Shown piece after piece: positions 42,201 to 53,000 of a stretch of 64,000 nt of DNA. Under the pieces are notes generated by a model, which did not search any database, was not told the origin of the DNA, and worked only from the letters and a program-made list of their open reading frames with translations. Every line of letters starts with the position of its first letter. Within the stretch, counting starts at the first letter, position 1. The position numbers were made by a program, and so were the translations under genes. The DNA lies in the NCBI RefSeq assembly GCF_020497125.1, contig NC_059079.1, positions 12,109,553 through 12,173,552 on the forward strand, written 5' to 3'. Source of the DNA: Mauremys mutica (lineage: Eukaryota > Chordata > Testudines > Geoemydidae).

Positions 42201-45200
42201 CGGTTGGAAACTATATATACCATATTTCAAATTGTACCTACAGCTTCAGGGGTGCACTAATCTTTTGAAACCTAAGTATTTTAACTCAGAAAAGTTATGT
42301 GAAAAAAATGTCATTCCCTCTGTCACGGGTGTTACAATTTGACATTTTAAACTGGCTAGCAAATCCTTATGTGGTTATATTGGATATTCACACAGCTAGA
42401 ACGTCAAGATAATCAGATGCCACCTTTCATTATAAGCCTACCATACATACACAGAGAGAGAGGGAGAGTTTCACTTTTATATCGCTACAAGGTGCATATT
42501 ATCATCCCTATTGTATAGATGGGGAAACTGAGGCATAGATAAATGAAGGCCTGCATTTTTGGAAGTGTCCACTTATCTTGGGTGCCCAACTTGACAACTC
42601 TATGCTCTCATTTTCAAAAGTGCTGAGCACCCACAGAATCCCAATGATTATAGTGAGAGTTAGTTGTCAGTGCTCAAGCTCTGATCAATATCCTTTTCTA
42701 TAGGTGCCAAACTCGGCTCCAAAAAATTGAAGCCTCCCAAAATGATGTGTACAGTTATGAAAAATAGGGTTAAGTGACTTATTCTAGAGTGAGTGGCAGA
42801 GTGATATGAAAACTCAAAGTTTCCCACTTCCCATCTCCTTTATGAAGAGCTCGATACACTGTGTACACCTGCAACCCTCTCTTGCTGTCAGTCTCTGAAG
42901 TAGGCCCCGCCTCATTGCTACAACTGCCTTCCTGTAAATTTAAACGTCTTGCAATTTCTTTGGGTACTCATGTTATTAACATAGCTATTGAAATCATATC
43001 ATATATAGATTAGTGTGCTTAATGTTAGCGGCAGGGCTAGTAGCACTGCCTGTTGTTGAGTTTCTTTGACACTTCCCCTTATAAACTATTTTTCAGTTGC
43101 TCATAACTTTGCCAAACTTCATCCATTTGGGCTGGCATTTTCCATGCTGGGTATCTGCCTCAAGCTGGCGGTTTTTTAAATTTCGTAAAAATGGTTCAGC
43201 TGTTTCCAGAACAAGGCTAGGAAAAAAATATAATTTGCCCATATTAAAAAAATTCAGCAATCTTTTCTTTGGACAGATTTAGTAGGGACTTGACATTTGT
43301 GTGAGGGATATACCTGTTGCCATCCCTGTGAAAATCCACCCAAATTTGGCCAAGTTATAAAGCCTTTAAAAAAAAAATCATGGTTAGCACATGCTCAATA
43401 GAGACTTCTTAGATTTTCAGCAGCTACGTTTCTGAAGATCCTTTCTGAGGTGGGCATGTTCCAGCCTGGGGCTGAGCAAGACTTTCCCTGAAAATGTAGC
43501 TCTGGGCTGCTGAGAGCCATGCTGGGTTTGAGCACCTAAAAAGAGCAGGGGAATGGTGGGTGTCTCCTGTGCTCTCAGTGGTATGTGATCATGTAAATGA
43601 AAACTGTATCATAATGCATATGCTCAAGCAGTCTGAATTAAGTTGCACAGGTAATCCTAATTCTGGCATTTCTTCATTTCTGAGTGCTTGACTTTGCAAC
43701 CTTGATAATGTTCTTTTAACATGATTTTTGGGGCATGTACACACGATATATATACAAAATCGCTTCCCCCCCCCTTTTTTTTTTGAAGATGGATGGGCTT
43801 TTAAAAACAACATTATTATTAAAAATCACCGAAACCTTCAAGATCGAAAAAAGGCTGCACAATTTCTTTTGAAGGAGAATCCTTTATGCCCAGTGGTTTT
43901 AGATACTATGGAAAACCTGAGCAGTTCAAAATACGCAGCTCTGCCAGAAAGACTTTATCTGGTGCAAGGAGGAAAGGTTGTTTACAAGGTAATGAATTCT
44001 GAACACATTACAGTGTGGTTTTAACTTTTAAAAATACCCCTGGGATATAATAAATAATAATAACTGGAGATATACCAATCTCCTAGAACTGGAAGGGACC
44101 TTGAAAGGTCATTGAGTCCAGCCCCCTGCCTTCACTAGCAGGACCAAGTACTGATTTTTGCCCCCAATCCCTAAGTGGCCCCCTCAAGGATTGAACTCAC
44201 ACCCCTGGGTTTAACAGGCCAATGCTCAAACCACTGAGCTATCCCTCCCCCAAATATCCCATAGCATATTTGATGGGCAAATGATTAACATTTTTCATTA
44301 TGTTCTATTTCTAACAACTTTACAATTAACTTTAAGCACATTGTTCATTGAATAATGATTAGCAACACAAAAGTCTTGGCATTGATGTATATTTTTGATG
44401 CATGTCTTGGCTCTGCCTCACTATTTATGTAGTCCTTCCTAAAGGGACAAAGTGAAAGCATATTGAGCACAGGGCTGGGAACAAAGAAACCCTACATTCT
44501 AACTCCAGCTCTTTCCCCAACTTCTTGGTTGGCCTTAACCTCTGCATAAAAGTCTACCCACATGTAAAATGAGGACAAGAATACTTACCTAGCTCACAAG
44601 GCTGTTTTGAAGTTTGAGTTAATATTTGCATAGTATTTAGAGATATAAAGTGCTAATTATTATCTGGTAACTGGAGACCACTGTTACAAGAATCTACTTC
44701 TATGTAATTAACATTATCGTTCACGTTCCAGCATTAAAACTTTCTAGTAGGTAAAACATTCTTTTACTGTGTAATTTACTATACTGATATATCTAAAAGT
44801 TTGTACATAAGACATTAGGACTGACTCTCTACTGTGCTGTTTCTGCGTGGTGCAGGAGAAAGGGTGGCCATTAGGCAGCCGCTTAAGGCTCCCTGATTAT
44901 CTAGCTGGCTCTGGTGCAGGCTTCTTTAACCTGGCTCAGCTGCAAGCTAATCTAACCTGTGCACAACTGGCAATGGGTCCCAAGGGTTCACCTACCAGCT
45001 GAGCAGAGTTGCAGTGCAACATACTCAGGTCACTCCTCCTCCTGCACCAGGGCCTTTGGGTGGGTGGGGCAGGAAATGGCCATACCAACTATGCACCACT
45101 GGAGACTTCTCCCATAGAGTATATCTGAACAATACTGTCTTTTATTTACTTTACAGGGTGGAGTGGGACCTTGGAATTATCATCCAGAGGACATACGTGC

Positions 45201-45222
45201 AATCTTGGAAAAACTAAAATAG
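35956..45222 (+). CDS. DIO1: DIO1, type I iodothyronine deiodinase, a selenoprotein; complete in 4 exons with in-frame TGA
   Basis: DIO1 removes outer- or inner-ring iodine from thyroid hormones (T4 to T3, clearance of rT3) at the plasma membrane or ER, mainly in liver and kidney. The four exons give 741 nt, or 246 residues if TGA at 38045-38047 is read as selenocysteine (U124), the same size as bird DIO1. An N-terminal anchor (residues about 10-33, [20 protein letters not shown]) precedes a thioredoxin-fold domain. The active site reads NFGSCTUPSF. The two conserved histidines are His156 (EEAHA) and His172 (IKNHR). The protein ends [14 protein letters not shown] then AILEKLK. The start MSKIRII is chosen by length against bird DIO1; an in-frame ATG lies 132 nt upstream. 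A SECIS-like hairpin in the 3' UTR supports recoding. Readers treating TGA as stop would break this gene after exon 2. Confidence 0.97.
37800..37955 (-). repeat. MIR SINE relic
   Basis: It has ACTGAGGTACAGAGAAACTA and GTGACTTGCCCAAGAT, the reversed MIR core. It lies in DIO1 intron 1. Confidence 0.5.
38007..38150 (+). CDS. DIO1: DIO1 exon 2, carrying the selenocysteine codon
   Basis: The exon encodes [18 protein letters not shown] through [10 protein letters not shown]. The TGA at 38045-38047 sits exactly at the catalytic selenocysteine position. The acceptor is gttacag and the donor CAG|GTACAG. Confidence 0.97.
38285..38872 (+). mobile_element. CR1/L3-type 3' UTR fragment
   Basis: Typical features are two GGGGTCAGGAAGG motifs and the end AGGTCAGACTAGATGATCTG then CCTTCTGGCCTTAAACTCTA. 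It lies in DIO1 intron 2, just after exon 2. Confidence 0.75.
39113..41390 (-). mobile_element. CR1 LINE, decayed, endonuclease to 3' end
   Basis: On the minus strand, 41381-41016 encodes the end of the endonuclease domain ([28 protein letters not shown]). The stretch 40207-39845 encodes part of the reverse transcriptase ([31 protein letters not shown]). The catalytic DD is changed to ED in FAEDRKLF. The CR1 3' end is at 39113-39250. It lies in DIO1 intron 2 and has many stops. Confidence 0.9.
41650..41849. mobile_element. Foldback repeat with 11-bp target duplication
   Basis: Two inverted arms (about 41693-41750 and 41788-41843) pair almost perfectly. The unit is flanked by identical ACATTCTAACA at 41639-41649 and 41850-41860. 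It belongs to the same family as the direct copies at 34763 and 34986. It is in DIO1 intron 2. Confidence 0.85.
42490..42800 (-). repeat. MIR SINE relic
   Basis: It reads TATTGTATAGATGGGGAAAC then GAGGCATAG; the rest is faint. It lies in DIO1 intron 2. Confidence 0.5.
43075..43715. repeat. Related repeat with the same right end
   Basis: It starts CAGTTGCTCATAACTTTGCC and ends with the same segment as the right ends at 53185 and 63712 (GAGTGCTTGACTTTGCAACC). It lies just before DIO1 exon 3. Confidence 0.6.
43789..43988 (+). CDS. DIO1: DIO1 exon 3
   Basis: The exon encodes [20 protein letters not shown] through [11 protein letters not shown], including the second active-site histidine. A long C/T tract precedes the gaag acceptor. 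The donor is AAG|GTAATG. Confidence 0.97.
44065..44251 (-). mobile_element. tRNA-derived SINE (turtle Cry type)
   Basis: This is the same family as the copy at 21560, read on the minus strand: head GGGGGAGGGATAGCTCAGTG, B box TGTGAGTTCAATCC, end CTAGGAGATTGGTATATCTCC. An AATAATAA-rich tail (44048-44064) follows its 3' end. It lies in DIO1 intron 3, 77 bp after exon 3. Confidence 0.9.
44520..44665 (+). repeat. MIR SINE relic
   Basis: It has the MIR-core pattern GTAAAATGAGGACAAGAATA then AGTTAATATTTGCA. Old and diverged. Confidence 0.6.
45157..45222 (+). CDS. DIO1: DIO1 exon 4 coding part
   Basis: The exon encodes [20 protein letters not shown] then K and a TAG stop. The acceptor is actttacag. 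The 3' UTR follows. Confidence 0.95.
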   Translation, partial: GGVGPWNYHPEDIRAILEKLK

Positions 45223-46930
45223 GTGAACAAATCAGAATCCCCAAGAATAAAGTGGTCTATCTGGAAAAAGTGGTCCCTGAACAACTTATTCTGACCTTTT
45301 TCAAAATATATTTTTACTGCAGTTTATTTTAAAATAATTATAGAAACCAGAGGTTAAAAATATATACTTACCCAGAAGAAAAAAAAAAATGAGTAGACAA
45401 GGATATAGCATGAGTTATACCTTATTCAAGAATCAGACATCAACATGGCTTGATTCAACACCATTTGAAATTAATGGAAAAGCTCTGTAAGAATGCTAGC
45501 CCAGATATGGAGTCATAGATGTAACCATCAACTACAGGTCAGCATATAGGAAATACAAGTAAAACAAAAGAGAGAGAATAAAAGGAGTACAAAAATCAAA
45601 AGTGTTTAATAGATTTCATCGCTACCCTGTTCATACACCCTTGGACCAAAATTTTTCATACAGTGAAACTACTCGTCTCTAAAAAAAATCCTGGATATTA
45701 TTCCGAATGTGTAATGGCTTTCATACGCCCATTCTTAATAGTTTAGGTAGCATCTGATATAATGAAAATAAATTGTGTCTATATTCACTACACTTTGATT
45801 AGCTCAAGATTTCTTGTAATTAAAATATGAACTAGTGAGTGGAAAGACAAATATATTTTATTCCACTGAACGCACCTATCATTTAGTGCCCAATCCTTCA
45901 GTTCTGATAAAGGTAAAATTCCCACTGAGATTAATGGCAGTTTTTTGCCTGCTTTAGGACTGCAAGATTAATCCCCTTGAGTTTTGAAACCGGGCCTGGT
46001 CAGTGAAACCTTACCCGTAATACATCCTGGTGTATTCAGATAATGTTCAGTATCACAGATACAGCAATGGAACATGTTATAACTAGTCACTGAAGTACTT
46101 TTTGAAACTGAAATCTATAAAATAAATATTAGTAATTAAAAGACGTACAAATGGCTTGGATGAATGTTGGAGTAGGGTATTAGCAAACAAAACAAATGAT
46201 TGCACACTGATCCCTCTTTTAAAAAAGAGAGGCAGTTTCTATTATCTACCGGCAGCTTTTCTAAATGTTCACTTGCACGCACTTCAGCAAGTTTAATGAA
46301 TGAAACAATTTGTATTGATGTACATCAGCATTGGTTCTATTAATATTTGTTTATGACAGTCATAGCATAAAGCACAGGCAGCTGTGACCTGATTTGTGAA
46401 AATATTTATAGAGGCAATGAGCTAAATAGGAGCAATTAAAATATATTAAACCATCTCGAGTGGCTTCAGCTTGGTATTTAAATATTTCAATAGAAGTTAT
46501 AATCATCCTCTTTTCTTACCTAGGGTTCTCAGCTGATCAGGAGTACTACAAGCTAATGAATTTTGGAAGGACTTATTTTAGGGTTGGGGGAATGGCCTCA
46601 AATTTGACTATTTCAGACTTATTTTTTCTGTGAGGGAAATATTTTACAGAGAAACAAATATTCAGTGGCATTTTAAAACAATGTATGGTAAATAGCCTTT
46701 TAATCTCAACATATTGCAATTCAGAAGTGGAATCCATTATACTCATATGTTAATGGTTAAGCAAAAAGTAATTCTTCAACATTTGTACTCTACATTGGAA
46801 AACTACAAACGTATTACCAGAGTTAATAGTTGTACTGCATTACACATTAAATGGCTGGGGGGAGGGAGGGACGCGACATTCTGGAGCCATATTTCAAAAA
46901 TCCATTTTAATATAATGTTTGAATAATAAA
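45223..46930 (+). other. DIO1: DIO1 3' UTR (inferred extent)
   Basis: The 3' UTR must reach past the SECIS at 46406. AATAAA signals occur at 45577, 45767 and 46121 (before the SECIS) and at 46925 (after it). Only sites past 46406, such as 46925 or ATTAAA near 46436, give a message able to make the full enzyme. The end is inferred. Confidence 0.55.
46342..46406 (+). promoter_or_regulatory. DIO1: SECIS element (selenocysteine insertion hairpin) of DIO1
   Basis: All parts of a eukaryotic SECIS are visible. Helix I pairs AATATTT (46342-46348) with AAATATT (46400-46406). The non-Watson-Crick core is ATGA (46353-46356) facing TGAT (46390-46393). Helix II pairs GTCATAGC (46359-46366) with GCTGTGAC (46381-46388). 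The apical loop has AAA at 46369-46371, 12 nt after the ATGA. It lies about 1.1 kb past the stop codon. In the mRNA it would bind SECISBP2 and let the UGA in exon 2 be read as selenocysteine. Confidence 0.85.
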
Positions 46931-46989
46931 TATATCCTTTATGCTACAAATATTACAAAATAATTTGAGGCAATTCTTTAAATTTGGTC

Positions 46990-47097
46990 TTAAAGATTTT
47001 CTGCTACTCCTTCTGCCATCACTGTGTGCACTGAAACAAAATGATCAAAGGCAGATTTGATGATGAATCGCAAGTAGGTAGCTTGGAATTCAGGAAG
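46990..47097 (-). CDS. HSPB11: HSPB11 last coding exon
   Basis: The exon encodes LPEFQATYLRFIIKSAFDHF to EGVAENL and TAA (46992-46990). A minus-strand ATTAAA at 46911-46906 could serve as its polyadenylation signal. Confidence 0.95.
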   Translation of the reverse strand, partial: LPEFQATYLRFIIKSAFDHFVSVHTVMAEGVAENL

Positions 47098-50000
47098 CTG
47101 TAGAAGAGAAAAAGAGCTTATTATATTAATTGTAATAATATACATGTTCAACAAGCTTCTGCAAAGGAGTTTAGTGTTTAAAATATAACAGAAGGATCAA
47201 GACATTTCTACATGTCAGTTTTCAGAGCTTTCTTGGGTTAGAGGAATCCAAAATAGCCCCCCGTCTTTCCTTTGAAGCCCTGGAACTCATGAAACTTTCA
47301 AGACAACAGCTGGCCAAGAGAGATTACCACACTTCTTCAGATAGATATTTAGCAACGCTAGGAGCTCTAGCTATATGGATTTTTATACCATAACATATAA
47401 GCGCATATCCAAGACCTAGGGATGTATCCAAACCTCTAAAATAATATGTATTGAGTTGCGCTAATTGAGGGCATTTTTAACTAGTCTATCCACCCCATTA
47501 CATGTGGCATTAATGCTGTATGTTGAATGTACTCACAGAAAATTCTTCCGTTTGAAGCGCCCCTTCTGTGTATTGTAAATCTAGAAAATAAATTTTATGT
47601 CAAACAATGAGTTTATATATATACACAATGCTGTGATAAGTTTCCACTGGATATGAAAGTTCCTGTAAGTTAAGGATTGTGAATCTACATTGTATGCAAA
47701 AATTAACAAATCGATTAAAGAATACAAATAATTTTAGTAATGTTCTAATTTAAATATACAAGCAATTAAACTGGTTTTTAAAATGTCCCTATGGGACATA
47801 AAAAACTGTGTTGCATTATACTACACAAATATGCTTTTAATTTTTAAGATAAAATGTACAAGTAGTACTTATATAGTACTTTATATCTTCAAAGTACTTC
47901 ACAATTAATCAATCCTCACAATTGTAATTTATGGACTATAGGTTTTACAAATAATGAATACATAAATAATTAATAGCCTTATTTTATAGCGGGGCAAACA
48001 GAGTGAGGTTAAAGGACCCACCTCAGGTCACAGAGTGAATCAGTGACATAGCTGAGATTAGAATTAAGTTATTCCTGTTTGAACAGAACATAAAGGGACA
48101 AACTGAGATCAAGACCCCATATTATTAGGCACAGTTCTTTGTAACATCCTCAGTACACTAAATATAATTCAAAGACTCAGGAATGAACATTTAATCTTAT
48201 CACGATTTAATGTTTTCCATTTTTCTTACATGTGGCATATGGTTATGCAGTTTAAACAGCTCATCATCCTTTCAGTGTTTTAGTATTATTTGTGGACTGG
48301 CAAAGGCTCCGATCCAGCAAACATTTATGCACATGCTTAACTTTAGGGCTCATGCTAAAGTTAAGCACATGCATAAGCATTTGCAGGATCAAAGCCTTTG
48401 TCTTTTTAGACAAGGGTTTATTAAGTGTCAAAAACTATATGACTCAACTTCTGTGATAACATAAAATATAGCTCTAAAATTTTAAACTTTCTACTATTCT
48501 AGTTTTCATTATGCCACCATTCTCACTTGATGTCAAAGGAGCCAACACAGAGCCCAGTCCTGCAAACATTTATATATAGGGCCCTACTAAATTCACGGTC
48601 CATTTTGGTCAATTTCATGGTCACTGGATTTTAAAAATTATAAATTTCATGATTTCAGCTATTTAAATCTGAAACTTCATGGTGTGGTAATCGTAGGGGT
48701 CCTGCCCCAAAAAGGAGTTGTCAGGGGTGGGGTTGCAAGGTTATTGTAAAGGGGGTTGCAATACTGCTACCCTTACTTCTGCGCTGCTGCTGGCAGTGGT
48801 GCTGCCTTCAGAGCTGGGCAGCTGGAGAGAGATGGCTGTTTGCTAGGAGCCCAGCTCTGAAGGCGGAGCTGATGCCAGCAACAGCACAGAAGTAAGGATG
48901 GCATGGTATAGTATTTCCACCCTTACTTCGTTGCTCCCTGCAGATCTGGGGCCTCTGTCAACAGCTGCCACTCTCTGGCTGCCCAGCTCTGAAGGCAGAA
49001 TGAAGGGTGGCATGGTATAGTATTGCCACCCTTACTTCTGTGCTGCTGTTGGTGGGGCACTCCCTTCAGAGCTGGGCATCCAGCCAACAGACACTGCTCT
49101 CCAGCTGCCCAGCTCTGAAGGCAATGCAGAAGTAAGGAAGGCAATATCGCGACCCCCGCTAAAACTCCCTTTTGGGTCAAGACCCCCAATTTGAAAAATG
49201 CTGGTCTCCCCCATGAAATCTGTATAATATAGGGTAAAAGCACACAAAAGACCAGATTTCACAGGGAGAGACCAGATTTCACAGATGGTGACACGTTTTT
49301 CATGGCCATGAATTTGGTAGGGCCCTATTTATATACACAATAACTCTACTTCATGTGAGCAGTCTGTTGAAATCAATGAGACCACTCTCATAAGGAAAGT
49401 ACTTGTATGCATCGTGATTGTACGATTATGCCCATAGTGCAGGAGTAAGCAACCTATGGCACGCGTGCCAAAGGCAGCACGCAAGCTGATTTTCAGTGGC
49501 GCACACACTGCCCAGGTCCTGGCTACCGGTCCAGGGGGGCTCTGCATTTTAATTTAATTTTAAATGAAGCTTCTTAAACATTTTTTAAACCTTATTTACT
49601 TTGCATGCAACAATAGTTTAGTTATATATTATAGGCTTATAGAAAGAGACCTTTTAAAAACATTAAAATGTATTACTGACACGTGAAACCTTAAATCAGA
49701 GTGAATAAATGAAGACTCCGCACACCACTTCTGAAAGGTTGCTGACCCCTGCCATAGTGTAACAGTGAATGCTTTTTTATTTTTATTTATTTATTTTTAC
49801 AACAAAACAGGGTTTCCTGATAGTTTAAATAATGAAAATTCAAATACAAACCTAAATTTACAAAACTCAGGGTTGAGAAAAACTAACAAAAAAGAGTGAA
49901 AGTTTGCAAACAAAGATCAACCTCTGCCCCATCCTCAAATACCTACTGAGCACACAGCAGTACCCAATTTAACATTATCGTGATATAGATTGTTGTACTC

Positions 50001-53000
50001 TGGAAAATATTTTGACTCTTAACAAGGCAGTTCTATTGCTATATTGTTTCAAGTCACACTGTTTTTTCACATATAATTTTCATGTGGATTTCCAGCATGT
50101 CACTCTGGTAACATTGATGGAATATTAATTTTGTATGGATTATGTCCATAGTAATAAAAACAGCCAATCACAATCCTTTCCAGTATACCAAACAAATGTT
50201 ATAAACTTTATTCTTCTAATGGTGTAAAGATATTAAGACAATGAGCAAATAGATAAAGGCCAACATAATTTCCACCCAATCAGAGCTGCTCCACATTTGA
50301 TTACTTACCTTTTTCAGTACACACTTCAAAATCTGCTGGATCTTTAGATAAGCTTTTCTCAATCCTCAAACTCCGCACTAAAATATATTTAAAAAGTCAG
50401 CATAGACTGAGCATTGAAGTCTACCTAGTTTCATATTACTGTTTTACTAATAACAACAGTACTTAACATCATGCATCACTTTTCATTTTCAAAGAATTTT
50501 ACCAACATTAGCTAATTAATTTTCACAATATTCTGTTGGGTAGGTAGGTAATCTTATCATCCTCATTTTACAGGTGGGGAAACTGAAGAAGAAAGTTTAA
50601 GTGATTTGCCCAAGATCAGCTAAAGCTTGAGTTCCTAGGCTCACAATACTTTCTCTCTTTCTTTTATATCTTTTCTCACATGATTACAGAAAGTTGACAA
50701 AATGTAAACAAAGGACATAGAAGTTCATACTATGAAATTAAAAAGCAACACATTCAAAACAGAAAAATACTTTTTGATGTAACAATTAATTACATAATTG
50801 TTTGAAGCAAATTTATTAATTATCATAATTTATAAGATAAATAGTTTAGTACAATACAATTACATTAACTAGGTTAAAATTATCAGGCCAATTTAGCCTC
50901 ATGCTTCAAGGCATAAATCAATCACTAGTTCAAGTCGGGAAAAATAATTCTCCTCCTCAACATATCATAAGGGCAGGGCTATTAGGAAAGATGTTCTTCT
51001 TTCTCCAGCATATCCTGCTTCCCCAATTGGTCCATGCAACATACTGGCCTCAAAGGATCACTGGTTTGCTGGCTTAGCTACATTCTTGTGGATTATTTTT
51101 TAAACTATTAGCTGCAGAATGTGATACTACTGTGAAAATTAAAACATGAAAATACATTGTGTTCTTACCTAAGTAACACTGGATTGTGAGTTTACTGATT
51201 TTTACACATTTATGAAAACTAATAACGAATTCCTGGGGGAACATTCCTGTTGTTGTCCAAAACGTTTCTGAATTTCTGTTAAAAAAAAAACATGACTTTT
51301 TATTTGTTACATTAAGTATAATATATTTATACATGAATGAGATCTGCAAAGTAATTTCTATTTAGGCTCCTTTGAAAGGAACATCAGAAAATCCATTACA
51401 ATATAAATGTTTAGCATATCTTCTTTCTCTTACAAATAGCCTCTATTTCCTTTACTGCTCGCAAGTCTGTTCATCACAGAATTTTCCCAGATACTTGAAT
51501 CTGACTTCTCACTGGCCACTCAGTTCAACAGCCTATCTAAAATCTGGGTTTGAGTGACTTTCACCTAGAAAGATCCTATTTAGATTAGCTTTGTTGTCAT
51601 TCCCTTCCTTCTCCTTTCTTCTGCAACAAAAAATTCTGGCACAGTTAGACAATTCATACCTGCACATTACACTACAACTGACCTACCCGTTATGATACAG
51701 TCTTACTTACATGACCACGTACTATTTTTCCACAGAACTCCTGCCTCATTCAATGCACAAGATGGATGGTGCTTTGGGAATGAATCAGGGTTGTGCAGTG
51801 AAGGAGGCTGTTGTCTGTAGGATCCCTGCTTCATTTGTTGCAGACATTGAAAGTGTCTAGTGAATTAAGTGGAAGACTGCATGAATAGAAAGGATAGTCT
51901 TATATTTAAGGCAGATGAATGCTGCCCTGGAGAAACGGATTCTATCCCTACCTCTGTCATAGATTTCCTATGTGATGCTTGGCAAGTCACTTAAACCAAA
52001 CTTTTCACAGATGGCAACAGGGCCAGCTTTAGCAAGTGAGGGGCTCGATTCCGGGGGGTGGGGGGGGGCCTTGTAGTCACCAGGCCACGCTCCCAGTCTT
52101 CGGCAGCACTTCGGATTGCAGACCAGGAGAGTGGGGCTCTGGGGCTGCTGTGCTCTGGCCGAAGCTCTGGCTGGGAGACCAGGGCCGCGGGGCCTGCTGC
52201 GCTCCGGCCGGGGCCGCAGGGCCTGCCGCGCTCCGGCCGGCGCTCTGGCCTGGGGAGTGGGGCCGCTGAAGACCCCGGCAGAGCTGACTGCCGCTGGGGT
52301 GAGTAAAAAAAATTAAAAAGGCACCTAATGCATGGAATAGGGCAGATCGGCCTAAAGCCGGCCCTGGATGGCAACTATGATTCTTCATTTTCTGTGTGCC
52401 AACTTTAGATCCTGGGACTGAGCACTCACAGCTGCAACTGAAGTCAATGGAAGATGTGCTTTAAACATATAAAGTGCAATAAAATATTAAGTACTCTGAA
52501 AAATCAAGCCACAGGTGTCTCCTATTAGGCACCAACAATTACTGGACATTTTTTACCTTACTGTCTCTGTGCCTCAAATCCCCATCTGTAAAATGGGGAT
52601 AATAATGTCCCCTCACCTCACAGGGATGTTGTGAAAATTAAGTACTATTTGTGAAGCATTCATAAACTATAGTGATGAGCACCACAGAAAAATCCAGAAG
52701 GAAATTAATAAGAATGGCTATACAAGATCAGACCAATGGTCCATCTAGCCGAGTAGCCTATCTTCCAACAGTGGCCAATGAACAGAACAGGGCAATTATC
52801 AAGTGATCTCTCCCCTGTTGCCCAGTCCCAGTATGTGACAGTCAAAGGCTTAGGGACATCCAGAGCATAGGGCTGCATAGTAATTCTGTCTTCAGAGGAG
52901 GCTTTGAATAATGTGCAGTAAATTCGACATAGGGCCACAAACTGAACAACAGGGATAAAACAAATATTGAATAGCTGTGCATTAAGTGAGGACTGGCCAT

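Noticed and set aside
52036..52306. GC-rich plus-strand frames near 52.1 kb
   Set aside because: They sit inside a hAT-like MITE with perfect target duplications; no coding signal.
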